The position numbers and the translations under genes are program-made. A stretch of DNA of 64,000 nt from Moraxella haemolytica (GTDB lineage: Bacteria > Pseudomonadota > Gammaproteobacteria > Pseudomonadales > Moraxellaceae): contig NZ_CP089974.1 of the NCBI RefSeq assembly GCF_030177935.1, positions 1,116,001 to 1,180,000 on the forward strand, given 5' to 3'. The stretch's first letter is position 1; every line of letters starts with the position of its first letter. Shown piece after piece: positions 9,601-17,972 of the stretch. The notes under the pieces were generated by a model that did not search any database, was not told the origin of the DNA, and saw nothing but the letters and a program-made list of their open reading frames with translations.

Positions 9601-11050
9601 TTTCCAGTGCCTTGGTGTCCACCGTTTTAACTTGACCAGGAATGGTTCTAACATGAATGTGTACACGAGCATGGTGCAGTTCATTAAACTCTGTTGTAAA
9701 ATTCGATGATTCGCCACCATACGCTTGGGTTAGCACTTCTTGAATTTTCATTCTAAGTTTGGTGTCAAATTTATAGCGTGGTATATACACCAAACATGAC
9801 ACAAACCGTTGATAATGGTCAATACGAGTAAACAGACGCAGGCGATTTTTGTCTTGTAGCTGACTGATGGAAAGCACCATCGGATACAACTCATCAATGT
9901 TGGCCTGAAACAAGTCATCACGAGGGAGCGTATTAATAATATGCACCAGTTTTAGATAACTGTGGCTATTTTTTGGCAAGCCTGACATTTTAAGGATTTG
10001 ATCCGCCTTTTCACGCAACAGCGGAATATTGTTGACACGGGTTTGATAAGCAAGTGAGGTAAGTAAACCCACAAAGCGATATTCGCCAACCAACCTGCCG
10101 TTTTCGTCATATTTATGAATGCCTAAAAAATCCATATACACAGGGCGATGTACAGGCGACTCATGGCGAGATTTGGACAATAAAAGCACACGAGGTAGGC
10201 TTAATAGGTGCTTTAGCTCATTGGGTAAACGATGAAAACTTTGTGATAAAGCATCTTCAGATGAACCTCTTAGCACACCCAAGCCACTACCACCTACTGA
10301 GTGTAACTCTGCGTTATCACCAAGCTCATCAAAGCGATATTCACGAAAACCCATGAAAATAAAGTTATTATCCGCCACCCAGTCCAGAAAACTTAGCACC
10401 TCATCTTTGGAGTGATGTACGGTTGGAATTGGTGCATTTTGCATCTCTTGACGAATGCTTTTTAACTTATCACGCATCTGCGACCAGTCTGAGACGATGA
10501 CATCAAGCGTGTTAATCTTGCCAAGTAGTGCCTCATAAATCTCACCCAAAACCGCCTCATCTTGACGAGCAATCTCAGCATGGAACAAAGAATACTGCTG
10601 AGCGATGCCAGCATCACTTTCATCCGTCTCCACCACATCAATGATGTGTCCTAGCTCATCACGCACTACTTTTACCAAACTGTTATGAATGCGTTTGACC
10701 GAAACGCCTTTTTTCTCAAGCATCATTAGCATGGTATCTGTCAAAAATGGGCGATCAAATACCGCCATTTGAATGACGCTACTTTTGCTGGTGAAATAAT
10801 GTTCATCACTAACAGGATTGATGACTGCCAGTCTTGGACTGGTACCATTGTGGTGTTTTAATTGGCTAAAATGGTGCAATGCCATGCCTGCAAGGTCATT
10901 ATCGTTAAAATCAGCCGCCACATCATGATGCAACTTTTTATAATAAATATCAATAAATTTAGTCAAAAGTGCAGCATTTTCGCTACTTTTGTCAATGGCG
11001 ATGCGAGTAATGTTGGCGATACGGTCTGCATCGATCATCAGTTCTTTCAT
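6644..11050 (-). CDS. gdhB: NAD-specific glutamate dehydrogenase, large (180-kDa class)
   Basis: About 1468 residues. It oxidises glutamate to 2-oxoglutarate and ammonium with NAD. This very large class, with a long N-terminal regulatory half (ACT-like modules), is known from Pseudomonas, Streptomyces and relatives. The catalytic half is recognisable by LRGGKVARGGLRWSDR, DYRTEVLGLVKAQMVKNSVIV and PVGSKGGFVCK, followed by the nucleotide-binding part VVGIGDMSGDVFGNGML and VVGEGGNLGCTQKGR. The frame extends upstream to 11158. I prefer the ATG at 11048-11050 (MKELMIDADRIAN), which has GGA about 7 nt upstream; the ATG at 11060-11062 is the alternative. It appears monocistronic, with its own terminator and divergent from xseA. 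Confidence 0.93.
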   Translation of the reverse strand: MKELMIDADRIANITRIAIDKSSENAALLTKFIDIYYKKLHHDVAADFNDNDLAGMALHHFSQLKHHNGTSPRLAVINPVSDEHYFTSKSSVIQMAVFDRPFLTDTMLMMLEKKGVSVKRIHNSLVKVVRDELGHIIDVVETDESDAGIAQQYSLFHAEIARQDEAVLGEIYEALLGKINTLDVIVSDWSQMRDKLKSIRQEMQNAPIPTVHHSKDEVLSFLDWVADNNFIFMGFREYRFDELGDNAELHSVGGSGLGVLRGSSEDALSQSFHRLPNELKHLLSLPRVLLLSKSRHESPVHRPVYMDFLGIHKYDENGRLVGEYRFVGLLTSLAYQTRVNNIPLLREKADQILKMSGLPKNSHSYLKLVHIINTLPRDDLFQANIDELYPMVLSISQLQDKNRLRLFTRIDHYQRFVSCLVYIPRYKFDTKLRMKIQEVLTQAYGGESSNFTTEFNELHHARVHIHVRTIPGQVKTVDTKALESQLTALMQDWSDEYARILSDEMGESKANQLAHLYGEAMPAAYKERYDASTAVADTKRLLAINTDNPMSWRLYQPVGKGLDRLTLKLYGQGEPTILSHILPILENFGVLVLNAQTFKFVNDVGAWLQEYELKLRDGMSIDLDVVRTQFEDSLREIWLGNIESDRLNELILVSGLDAYDVLILRALSRYMVQARAPFSNDYIHTALVNNAAISEQLVQLFHAKMSPDVVERDKVICAVKARIKEQLALVSSLDEDRIIHWFLDLIDALLRTNYYQVDEMGKRKDRLSFKFAASQIPHLPKPKPMFEIYVYSPRIEGVHLRGGKVARGGLRWSDRMEDYRTEVLGLVKAQMVKNSVIVPVGSKGGFVCKDRTKATNRELWQAEGVACYQTFIRGLLDLTDNLVDGQVVPPSNTVRHDEDDPYLVVAADKGTATFSDIANALSAEYGFWLQDAFASGGSAGYDHKGMGITARGAWESVKRHFRLMDKDIQNRDELTVVGIGDMSGDVFGNGMLLSDNIRLQAAFNHLHIFIDPNPDAKASFVERQRLFEMSRSAWTDYDASLISEGGGVFNRTDKAIAITPQMKEAFDISEDSLTPNELLNKLLKAPVDLIWNGGIGTYIKATDEENADVGDRANDAIRVNGGEVRAKVVGEGGNLGCTQKGRIEYAQNGGRIYTDAIDNSAGVNCSDHEVNIKILLGSVVQQDDMTITQRNVLLESMTDEVAKLVLRQNYLQPQAIELSARESAQRLPEHHSFMQFLEHLGRLDRSIEYLPTDETVAVLKQQSKGLTNPEFAVLLAYGKIWVYDEMLSSDLTDDVYFLNELQKYFPNALSKPYFDEMVKHRLHREIICTYLTNGLVNRLGIEAVYDIYSQTKRSIADITRAYAVVRDVFEVQSLWQSLEKLDNQISAQLQLDMELDLRKSLKDAMITLLNAHASLDVAQLTDKISINRDAIDAAYQARLEQQGVPSQIATIFARLPAWCNAFKPDLLG

Positions 11051-11359
11051 TGTTGATTCCATTTTTGTTGGTTGGATAAAAATCATCAGTGTAAGTATAC
11101 AGCAGTACACACATACACTTAGCGTGAATACCTTAACCGAACACAAGTACAAAATCAAATGGGTTTTTTTTAATTAGTTATTAAAAAAACCTATAAATAA
11201 TGATTTTTATAAAAATTTTTCTGATAAATATTCATCAGTCATCAATCAAACTCATCATCAATTGGACAATCGGTTTTATTCATGCGTTAGGTGTGTTATA
11301 GTGTTGGTGTTATTTACCAAAATTTTAACAAAACCAATCTAAACACCAATCAGTAAAAA

Positions 11360-12877
11360 ATGAATAAAAACACCAACCATATCGTTCGTCTTGCCCAAAA
11401 TCTATCAACACCCAACAAAGACATCGATGAGCTACACGCCAAAATTGCCGCCGAATTAGATGAACTAAATGAAATCCAAGACACACACAGCCAACTTGAT
11501 GGCACACAGCTGTCTTTAAGCGACTATTTAACAGCGGTCAAGATGGTCATCAGCGACACCTTTGATCATGAAGTATGGGTGCGTGCTGAAGTGCGTGCCT
11601 TGTCATCTAAAGGCGGGCATTATTATTTTGAATTGGCAGAAAAAGATGACAACGACCAAATTGTTGCTAGTTGTCGTGGGACGCTATGGCGTTATCGTGC
11701 ACAGCCTGTTCTGGCGAAGTTTCATGCCGCTACAGGCAGAGCATTGGAGGCAGGTACAAGCATTCTAATTAAGGCATCAGCAACCTTTCATGCCCAGTAT
11801 GGCTTTAGCATCAACATCAGCGACATCGACCCAACCTACACCATCGGTGAGCTTGCTGCCGCTTATCATGCCATGAAAAAACGCCTTCACGATGAAGGAT
11901 TGACTCGGTTGAATAAATCCCTAGTCGCTCCATTTGACATTCGTCATGTCATCGTCATCTCCCCACAAAATGCCGCAGGCTTGGGTGATTTTCGCCGTGA
12001 AGCCGATAGGTTGCAGCATTTTAATGCGTGCCAGTTTCATTATCATCATGCTACTTTTCAGGGAAATCATGCTCCAGATGAGATCAGAGTTGCTATCACA
12101 CAGGGTATAGAGCAGTTTCGCCAAACTTATGGCACTTTGCCCGATCTGCTTGTCATCATTCGTGGTGGTGGTGCGGTGGGGGATTTGGCGTATCTCAACG
12201 ACTTTGAGCTTGCTGCACTCATCGCTGAACAGCCTGTGCCTGTATGGGTGGGGATTGGACATGAACGAGATAGAGTACTAATAGATGAAGTGGCACACAC
12301 TCGCTTTGACACACCATCAAAGGTGATTGGAGCGATTGAGAGACATCTTATTACCATCACTCAAGATGCCAAACTTGCCATACAAGATATCAAAAATACT
12401 AGCCAAGCACTGTTGTCAAATGCCAAAAATAAAAGCGAGACACTCATGGCACACAGCCAAAATCTCGCCCTAAAATTAGTACAGCTCACCAAAAAAGATG
12501 CAACACATAGCCTACAAAGAACCAAGTTACTCACCATGCATCAGCTTGGCAACCAAAAGGCATCTGTAGAGCATTTGCTTTACCAAAGCAGGGTTCAGTC
12601 TTATGCTCATTTAAATACCACCAAAAGACAACTGACCCATTTTGTTGGTCAACATCAAAACATCTTGCCCAAATTGGCATTGTTGCGTGAGCATTGCCGT
12701 CATCTACAAAGTTTGATTTTGATTCAACACCCTGCCAAGACGCTGACCAAGGGTTATGCCCTCATTCATCAAAACGGCAAAATTCTCTCATCTGTCGCAC
12801 AGCTCAATCAAGAACAAGCACTCACCATTGAGCTACATGATGGCAAAATACAAGCCTACCCCAACAAAAAAGTCTGA
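11360..12877 (+). CDS. xseA: Exodeoxyribonuclease VII large subunit
   Basis: A 505-residue catalytic subunit of the single-strand-specific exonuclease VII. It degrades ssDNA from both ends during mismatch repair and recombination. After a polar leader of about 50 residues comes the OB-fold (LSDYLTAVKMVISDTFDHEVWVRAEV, then GHYYFELAEK). The exonuclease VII core follows, with SPQNAAGLGDFRREADRLQ, LLVIIRGGGAVGDLAYLNDFELA and PVWVGIGHERDRVLIDEVAHTRFDTPSKV. A long coiled-coil segment and a C-terminal barrel (TLTKGYALIHQNGKIL) complete it. The small subunit xseB is not adjacent. The leader before the OB-fold is longer than in E. coli XseA. Confidence 0.95.
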   Translation: MNKNTNHIVRLAQNLSTPNKDIDELHAKIAAELDELNEIQDTHSQLDGTQLSLSDYLTAVKMVISDTFDHEVWVRAEVRALSSKGGHYYFELAEKDDNDQIVASCRGTLWRYRAQPVLAKFHAATGRALEAGTSILIKASATFHAQYGFSINISDIDPTYTIGELAAAYHAMKKRLHDEGLTRLNKSLVAPFDIRHVIVISPQNAAGLGDFRREADRLQHFNACQFHYHHATFQGNHAPDEIRVAITQGIEQFRQTYGTLPDLLVIIRGGGAVGDLAYLNDFELAALIAEQPVPVWVGIGHERDRVLIDEVAHTRFDTPSKVIGAIERHLITITQDAKLAIQDIKNTSQALLSNAKNKSETLMAHSQNLALKLVQLTKKDATHSLQRTKLLTMHQLGNQKASVEHLLYQSRVQSYAHLNTTKRQLTHFVGQHQNILPKLALLREHCRHLQSLILIQHPAKTLTKGYALIHQNGKILSSVAQLNQEQALTIELHDGKIQAYPNKKV

Positions 12878-12997
12878 TGATACGCTAACAAAGCCTATAC
12901 ATCAGATGGTTTTTAATGGCTTTTATAATCACTCAACCCCACCCAAACCAAATACAGTTTTTTTGGGGGGTAACGCTTTGTTTTATGATTTAGGGGC

Positions 12998-14407
12998 TTA
13001 GAACCCACCTACAGGGGAAAATTCCACTCCGCTATCAAGTTTACCCTCTTGCATGAGAGATAACGCCCTGTCCATCCACTCATCAGTTGATGAATGTACA
13101 TTTTGGCTTTGACTGGTATTGACATCAAAGCCAACATCAGCTTTTACACCCACTTTGTCAATCTTCTCACCATTTGCAGTCAGGTAATGAGCGGTGGTAA
13201 TTTTTACCGCTTGGTTATCGCCAATAGGCACGACCGACTGAACCGAACCTTTACCATAACTTGTCTCACCAACAATCAATGCTCGCTTTTGGGTTTTTAG
13301 GCTACTGGCAAGCACTTCAGCAGCCGAAGCCGAATAGCGATTTTGCAGAATGATAAGCGGTATTTCATCAAGCAGTGGAGCACCTGTGGTGTGCATGACT
13401 CGCTCAATACCTTCTCTACCTTCAACTTGAGTAACGATTTGATTACGCATGAATAAGGATGCCACATCAACTGCTGATTCAAGTACACCACCTGGATTGT
13501 TTCGCACATCAATAATCATGCCTTGAACAGGCACATTGACCGCTGCTACACCATTTAAAATCTGTTCACGAGTGTTGCTCTGAAAAACAGGCAGTTTAAC
13601 AATCACCACACCATCTTTTACTAGCGTTTCAATATTCGACTCAGTACTGTGCGTCCGCTCTATGGTTTTGGTCAGTTTAGAACGACCTGACTTAGAGAAA
13701 GTAACATCTACTTTCGTTCCTTGAATGCCATTTAATAGTTGTGCAACATCGTTTTGGCTTTGACTACCAGACAGACGCACCTCGCCAATTTTGTGCAGAT
13801 AATCGCCTACCGCCATATTAGCTTGGTCAGCACTTGACCCTGATGCAACTTGCGTAATCACCCAATGCCCTACTGACTCCTGCCAAGATACTTCAATGCC
13901 AATATCCGCTACCTTACCTGTTGTGAATGATTGCAAACTACCAAACGCTTTGGCATCCAAAAACTCAGCATGGCTATCAATTTTCGTTAGCATGCCATTG
14001 ATGGCGTGATAAAATAGCTCGTCATCTGTCGTTGCCTCAGGATATTCACGGCGAATTAAATCCACCACTGACACAAAAGTCTTTAAGGTCTTAGGTAAAA
14101 TCGCATTCAGTGGCACTCTCCCTTGATGCAGACCATCAATACCATGCAGTACATTGGGCTTACTGTCTAATGCGTCAAGCTCAACTGCGTCTTGCACACC
14201 ATCAAGATTATCTTGGACTGGTGTGTTTGGCAAAGAGTTAGGGTCGGTCGGTATGCTGTCCGATGGCTTATTAATGCCCAATAGACTTGCCATCTTAGCG
14301 ATAGGCTTATTCCACTGCACTTCTGCTGATGCTGGCGACGCTACCATTAGAAAAAGTGCCATCGCAGCCACAAGTTTATTCATAGCGAAATCTTGCATAT
14401 TCACCAT
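12998..14407 (-). CDS. ctpA: C-terminal processing peptidase, S41 family (CtpA-like), periplasmic
   Basis: A periplasmic serine protease of about 469 residues. A signal peptide (MNKLVAAMALFLMVASPASA) lies near the N-terminus. Then come the S41 N-terminal helical part, a PDZ domain (about 165-245, GIEVSW to VTFSKSG) and the S41 catalytic domain. The Ser/Lys dyad is the second serine of YSASAAE and the lysine of SYGKGSVQ, 25 residues apart as in E. coli Prc. GMIIDVRNNPGGVLESAV is the usual core strand. Family members trim or degrade envelope proteins and peptidoglycan hydrolases. The start is ambiguous: ATGs at 14407, 14398 and 14383 all keep the signal peptide. The 14407 start follows the gpmI stop by 10 nt, and the gpmI-ctpA order is common in gammaproteobacteria. 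Confidence 0.92.
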   Translation of the reverse strand: MVNMQDFAMNKLVAAMALFLMVASPASAEVQWNKPIAKMASLLGINKPSDSIPTDPNSLPNTPVQDNLDGVQDAVELDALDSKPNVLHGIDGLHQGRVPLNAILPKTLKTFVSVVDLIRREYPEATTDDELFYHAINGMLTKIDSHAEFLDAKAFGSLQSFTTGKVADIGIEVSWQESVGHWVITQVASGSSADQANMAVGDYLHKIGEVRLSGSQSQNDVAQLLNGIQGTKVDVTFSKSGRSKLTKTIERTHSTESNIETLVKDGVVIVKLPVFQSNTREQILNGVAAVNVPVQGMIIDVRNNPGGVLESAVDVASLFMRNQIVTQVEGREGIERVMHTTGAPLLDEIPLIILQNRYSASAAEVLASSLKTQKRALIVGETSYGKGSVQSVVPIGDNQAVKITTAHYLTANGEKIDKVGVKADVGFDVNTSQSQNVHSSTDEWMDRALSLMQEGKLDSGVEFSPVGGF

Positions 14408-14417
14408 CTTTTTTTCT

Positions 14418-15986
14418 TTAAACTGCAATCAAAAGACTCTCGCCTGTCATCTCAACAGGCTTTGGCAATCCCATCAAATGCAAAATGGTTGGCGACACAT
14501 CGCACAGTCTACCACCCTCACGCACACGCATGGATTGATTGCCCACATAAATGAACGGCACAAGCTCTGTGGTATGCTGAGTATGCACTTGACCACTTTC
14601 ATAGTCTTGCATCTGCTCACAGTTACCATGATCAGCGGTAATCAGCATCTCACCGCCAACATCACGAACGCTTTGGGTAATGATACCAATACACTCATCA
14701 ACCGCCTCAACTGCCTTAACTGCCGCCTCAAAAACACCTGTATGCCCAACCATATCGCCATTGGCATAGTTGATAACAATCACATCAAAATCGCCAGATT
14801 CTATGGCGGCTTTTAGCTTGTCAGTGATTTCATACGCACTCATTTCTGGCTTTAAATCATAAGTCTTGACATTTGGGCTATTGACCAAAATACGCTGTTC
14901 GCCCTTGTACAGCTCTTCACGACCACCGCTAAAAAAGAAGCTAACATGGGGATATTTTTCTGTTTCAGCGATACGCAACTGAGTTTTGCCTTGATTTTGT
15001 AGATATTCGCCCATGGTGTTTGCAAGACTGGTTGGATAATAGGCGATGGTGGTTTTTTGATTATTTTCCAATTCATCAGAATATTTGGTCAGCATGACAT
15101 AGGCAGATAATTCTGGAGCAACTTTACGAGCAAAACCATCAAAATCTGCATTCAAAAACGCTTGAGAAATCTCTCTGGCACGGTCAGCACGAAAATTCAT
15201 AAAGATAATAGCATCATTATCACAAATCACGCCATTGTCATTAATCATGGTCGCTTGGATAAATTCATCTGTCTCATCAGCAGCATAGGCAAGCTCAATC
15301 GCTTGAGATGCTGACTGAGCTTCACGAACTGCCGCTGCTTGGGTCAATAGCTCATATGCTGCTTGCACTCTATCCCAACGCTTATCTCTATCCATAGAGT
15401 AGAAACGACCAATCAAGCTGGCGATTTTTGCCTCACCCTCAAACTCATCATTAACTTTGCTCAAAAACTGCTCAAAACTTGCTACATATGTATCAGCAGA
15501 CTTTGGCGGTGTATCCCTGCCATCAGTAAAGCCATGTACGAAAACCTGCAACGCCCCTTGCTCCAATGCCATACGCACCGCTGCTTGCATATGCTCAATG
15601 TGTGCGTGCACACCACCATCAGACAGCAGACCCAAGATATGCACCGCACCTTCAGCATCATTGGCTGCCTTGACAGCATTCACCAGCACTTCGTTCTTAA
15701 AAAAATCACCTGTATTGATGTCATTCATGATACGAGTTGAGTCTTGAAATAAGATGCGACCTGCACCCAAATTCATATGCCCCACTTCTGAATTGCCAAA
15801 CTGACCATCAGGCAACCCCACATCAAGACCTGAACCTGAGATAAAACCTGTCGGACAAGTTGCCATCAGCTCATCAAGATTTGGCGTATTTGCAGCAGCT
15901 ACAGCGTTATCTCGTGGGTCAGTGCGGTGTCCAACACCATCTAAAATCATCAATACATGCGGTTTTTTTGCACTTGCTTGGGTCAT
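14418..15986 (-). CDS. gpmI: 2,3-bisphosphoglycerate-independent phosphoglycerate mutase
   Basis: A 522-residue, manganese-dependent glycolytic enzyme that interconverts 3- and 2-phosphoglycerate. It belongs to the alkaline phosphatase superfamily. The metal-binding D16 is in MILDGVGH and the phosphorylated serine S66 in [56 protein letters not shown] and [10 protein letters not shown] follow in family order and spacing. The length is typical (about 510-550). It is transcribed ahead of ctpA. Confidence 0.97.
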   Translation of the reverse strand: MTQASAKKPHVLMILDGVGHRTDPRDNAVAAANTPNLDELMATCPTGFISGSGLDVGLPDGQFGNSEVGHMNLGAGRILFQDSTRIMNDINTGDFFKNEVLVNAVKAANDAEGAVHILGLLSDGGVHAHIEHMQAAVRMALEQGALQVFVHGFTDGRDTPPKSADTYVASFEQFLSKVNDEFEGEAKIASLIGRFYSMDRDKRWDRVQAAYELLTQAAAVREAQSASQAIELAYAADETDEFIQATMINDNGVICDNDAIIFMNFRADRAREISQAFLNADFDGFARKVAPELSAYVMLTKYSDELENNQKTTIAYYPTSLANTMGEYLQNQGKTQLRIAETEKYPHVSFFFSGGREELYKGEQRILVNSPNVKTYDLKPEMSAYEITDKLKAAIESGDFDVIVINYANGDMVGHTGVFEAAVKAVEAVDECIGIITQSVRDVGGEMLITADHGNCEQMQDYESGQVHTQHTTELVPFIYVGNQSMRVREGGRLCDVSPTILHLMGLPKPVEMTGESLLIAV

Positions 15987-16172
15987 GACTTACTCCAAAT
16001 AATTGTAAAATATTGATAGCCACAAATTTGGCAAACATATGCTATCTTTTATCTTATCTATTGTAGCATATTCTCACTGGCATTGATGACAAAACACAAG
16101 AAAAATTCAAACCAAGCCACCCTCGCTTGATGTCGCACTCATGACCGCCGCCAACCCCCTTTAAATCAATAG

Positions 16173-16763
16173 CTACGCCAATTCATATTCATCATAAAAG
16201 ATACCAGCAAAGACCGCTTGATAATAAGCTGCTTTTTTGGTGAGTGCCAACGGATAGGCTCGTGATGATGATGGTAAGCGATGTAAATACACCGTTCTTT
16301 TTGCGATGGTTAATTGTACCGATTGTCCGATTTTAGGTGGCTTGATACCAAAATCGGACAATAAAACTTCACTTGACCTCTCACCTGTAGTAATGATGTG
16401 CGTACAAGCTGGCATTTGCTTAAGTAGCTCTGCCACATCAACTTTTTCCACCACTTTTAAGAACGCATCGGACGCATTATCCTTTAATCGCACTATCGTC
16501 CTTGCCACATCAAAAATAGCAATCCCTTTATCCATCAAAAACCGCTCAATCACCTCCTGATGAAATGATTTATTGACCACATCAATAAAAAAATCCTTAT
16601 CATTAAAAAATACAAGCCCCATAATTCGCCACATATCATTATTAAAATTCGGATAATAAAAATCCATCTTCCAGCGGATGCGTGGTGGTGGAAAACTACC
16701 CAACATCAATACTTTGGCATTAGGCGGTAAAAATGGCGATAAGGGATGAGTTTCAAGGTTCAT
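16173..16763 (-). CDS. Uracil-DNA glycosylase superfamily protein
   Basis: 196 residues. The motif LMLGSFPPPRIRWKMDFYYP followed by NFNNDMWRIMGLVFF is the UDG-fold motif-1 region (GS.PP...YY....N.FW) seen in the MUG/HDG-like branch. This branch removes uracil or hypoxanthine from DNA. A second superfamily landmark is HIITTGERSSEVLL, and the C-terminal LHRLPSSSRAYP corresponds to the DNA-intercalating motif (HPxPSS-like). The activity on a given base lesion is not predictable from this. It stands alone, with about 190 bp to gpmI upstream on the map and ompW on the other side. Confidence 0.8.
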   Translation of the reverse strand: MNLETHPLSPFLPPNAKVLMLGSFPPPRIRWKMDFYYPNFNNDMWRIMGLVFFNDKDFFIDVVNKSFHQEVIERFLMDKGIAIFDVARTIVRLKDNASDAFLKVVEKVDVAELLKQMPACTHIITTGERSSEVLLSDFGIKPPKIGQSVQLTIAKRTVYLHRLPSSSRAYPLALTKKAAYYQAVFAGIFYDEYELA

Positions 16764-16921
16764 GATTATATCTAAGGGCTACTATTGGTGTATATTGACA
16801 ATAAGTCATGTAGTGATGTCATCACTAAGATGTTAGTGATTGCGTGAGCTAATGTAGCATATTATGCCCAATCTGCCAAATTACAACACAAGCTCGGTGA
16901 GCATTATCTGATATTTAGCCA

Positions 16922-16955
16922 AAAAAAGCTGATAATTTACATTATCAGCTTTTTT
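16922..16955. terminator. Intrinsic terminator downstream of ompW
   Basis: A perfect 15-bp stem AAAAAAGCTGATAAT / ATTATCAGCTTTTTT with loop TTAC, ending about 30 nt past the ompW stop. It is symmetrical, so it can act on both strands. Confidence 0.88.
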
Positions 16956-16984
16956 GTTTTTTATTAGCTTTTAATTCTAAAGCA

Positions 16985-17587
16985 TTAGAATGTTTTGACA
17001 AATGAAACGCCATACACCCATGGGCTTAGGTTAAGCTCACCAACGCTATTGCCATTAACCTTAACATTGGTTTTTAGGTCGATATAGCGAGCATCTAGAC
17101 GCACAGCATCACGGTCGGTAAATTTAAAATCAACACCTACATGACCTGCCGCACCCCAACTATCGCCAATTTTCAAATCAGCTTGTGGATTGTGTAGACG
17201 CTCTTTAAAGAAAGTAGTGTAGTTCACGCCTGCACCGATAAATGGCACAACCTTACCTCCATTATCAAAGTGGTATTGCAATGACAATGTTGGAGGTAGT
17301 TGCTGAGTTTTGCCTGCATATTGGTTGTTGATATTGATGTCATGATGAAACGGTGCAGCAGCCAATAACTCAACACCTACATTTTTTACAGGAAAGTATT
17401 CAAAAGTAACGCTTGGGCGAATGTCTTTATCAACCGTCAAGCCCCTGATATCAAATTTATCATCAGGATTGCTTTTAGGATCAACATGGGCAACACCTGC
17501 ACCGATAGTCCAAGTACCAGCAGGGGCAGCGACAGCGACAGTTGTCATGGCAGATAACAAAGCAAGTGCGATGTGTTGTAATTTCAT
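16985..17587 (-). CDS. ompW: OmpW-family outer-membrane protein
   Basis: A 200-residue eight-stranded beta-barrel with a signal peptide (MKLQHIALALLSAMTTVAVA, then APAG). Family features are GTWTIGAGVAHVDPKSNPD, PSVTFEYFPVKNVGVELLAAAPFHHDI, the PPTLSLQYHF strand, VVPFIGAGVNYTTFF and the aromatic C-terminus GVSFVKTF for Bam recognition. OmpW channels pass small hydrophobic or cationic compounds and are often induced by stress or oxygen limitation. The ribosome site TTGGAGATG precedes the ATG. Its leader is unusual: an intrinsic terminator lies only 34 nt upstream of the start codon, behind a good promoter. Confidence 0.93.
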   Translation of the reverse strand: MKLQHIALALLSAMTTVAVAAPAGTWTIGAGVAHVDPKSNPDDKFDIRGLTVDKDIRPSVTFEYFPVKNVGVELLAAAPFHHDININNQYAGKTQQLPPTLSLQYHFDNGGKVVPFIGAGVNYTTFFKERLHNPQADLKIGDSWGAAGHVGVDFKFTDRDAVRLDARYIDLKTNVKVNGNSVGELNLSPWVYGVSFVKTF

Positions 17588-17620
17588 GGCTCATCTCCAA
17601 CTAGAATGTGGTAAAAATAT

Positions 17621-17647
17621 AAAAAGGCTCGCAAATGTTGCAAGCCC
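17621..17647 (-). terminator. Intrinsic terminator (possible attenuator) in front of ompW
   Basis: On the minus strand: stem GGCTTGCAA / TTGCGAGCC (9 bp, one G-U), loop CAT, then TTTTT. It ends 34 nt before the ompW ATG, too close for a separate promoter and leader downstream of it. It therefore either ends a small RNA or attenuates ompW. Confidence 0.75.
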
Positions 17648-17697
17648 TTTTGCCAAGTTTCTCATTACGCATCTTTCGTAACGGTTCTAAACTTTTC
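17621..17697 (-). ncRNA. Candidate structured RNA of about 77 nt (sRNA or ompW leader)
   Basis: Bounded by a predicted start near 17697 and the terminator ending at 17621. The 5' half folds into a two-part hairpin. The outer stem AAGTTT / AAACTT (17689-17694 with 17655-17660) and the inner stem CGTTACG / CGTAATG (17677-17683 with 17663-17669, one G-U) are separated by an asymmetric internal loop and closed by a 7-nt loop. A short GGCAAAA linker then leads into the terminator hairpin. No open reading frame of note lies inside. I know no described RNA family with this shape; whether it is free or part of the ompW mRNA is unresolved. Confidence 0.5.
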
Positions 17698-17703
17698 ACT
17701 TTT

Positions 17704-17732
17704 ATTGTATCTTAATTGGTAGAAACAATCAA
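17704..17732 (-). promoter_or_regulatory. Sigma-70 type promoter for the pre-ompW RNA / ompW
   Basis: -35 TTGATT (17727-17732) and -10 TACAAT (17704-17709) with a 17-bp spacer on the minus strand, the best promoter match in this gap. The rest of the 385-bp uvrB-ompW gap (17733-17972) shows only AT-rich sequence, with no gene or clear hairpin. Confidence 0.65.
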
Positions 17733-17972
17733 TAAATTTTTGATGGATTTATCACACTTTTGATGCATTTTATGGGTGTTACAGCTCTATTTTTAAAGCT
17801 TTTTTATACAAAAGCATTGCTTAATCAATGCAAACGAACATACAACCTGTTTTTTAGTATTGATTGATTTGTTGAGCTTTATAAAATGGCGTAAGTTACT
17901 GGCTTTACACCCATTAAAGTTCTTGTATTTTTTTATGAACCAAACTTTTATTCAAATAAGCAGTCATTATCC

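Noticed and set aside
6644-11158. Longer N-terminus of the NAD-glutamate dehydrogenase (to 11158)
   Set aside because: The extra 36 residues are a Cys-rich hydrophobic stretch from the AT-rich leader, with no ribosome site; the family start fits the downstream ATG.
12932-12977. Hairpin ACCCCACCCAAA / TTTTTGGGGGGT between xseA and ctpA
   Set aside because: The stem needs a bulge and neither strand has a following U-run; too weak to call a terminator.
17588-17972. FNR-type site (TTGAT-N4-ATCAA) before ompW
   Set aside because: Several TTGAT half-sites are present, but none has the partner at the right spacing.
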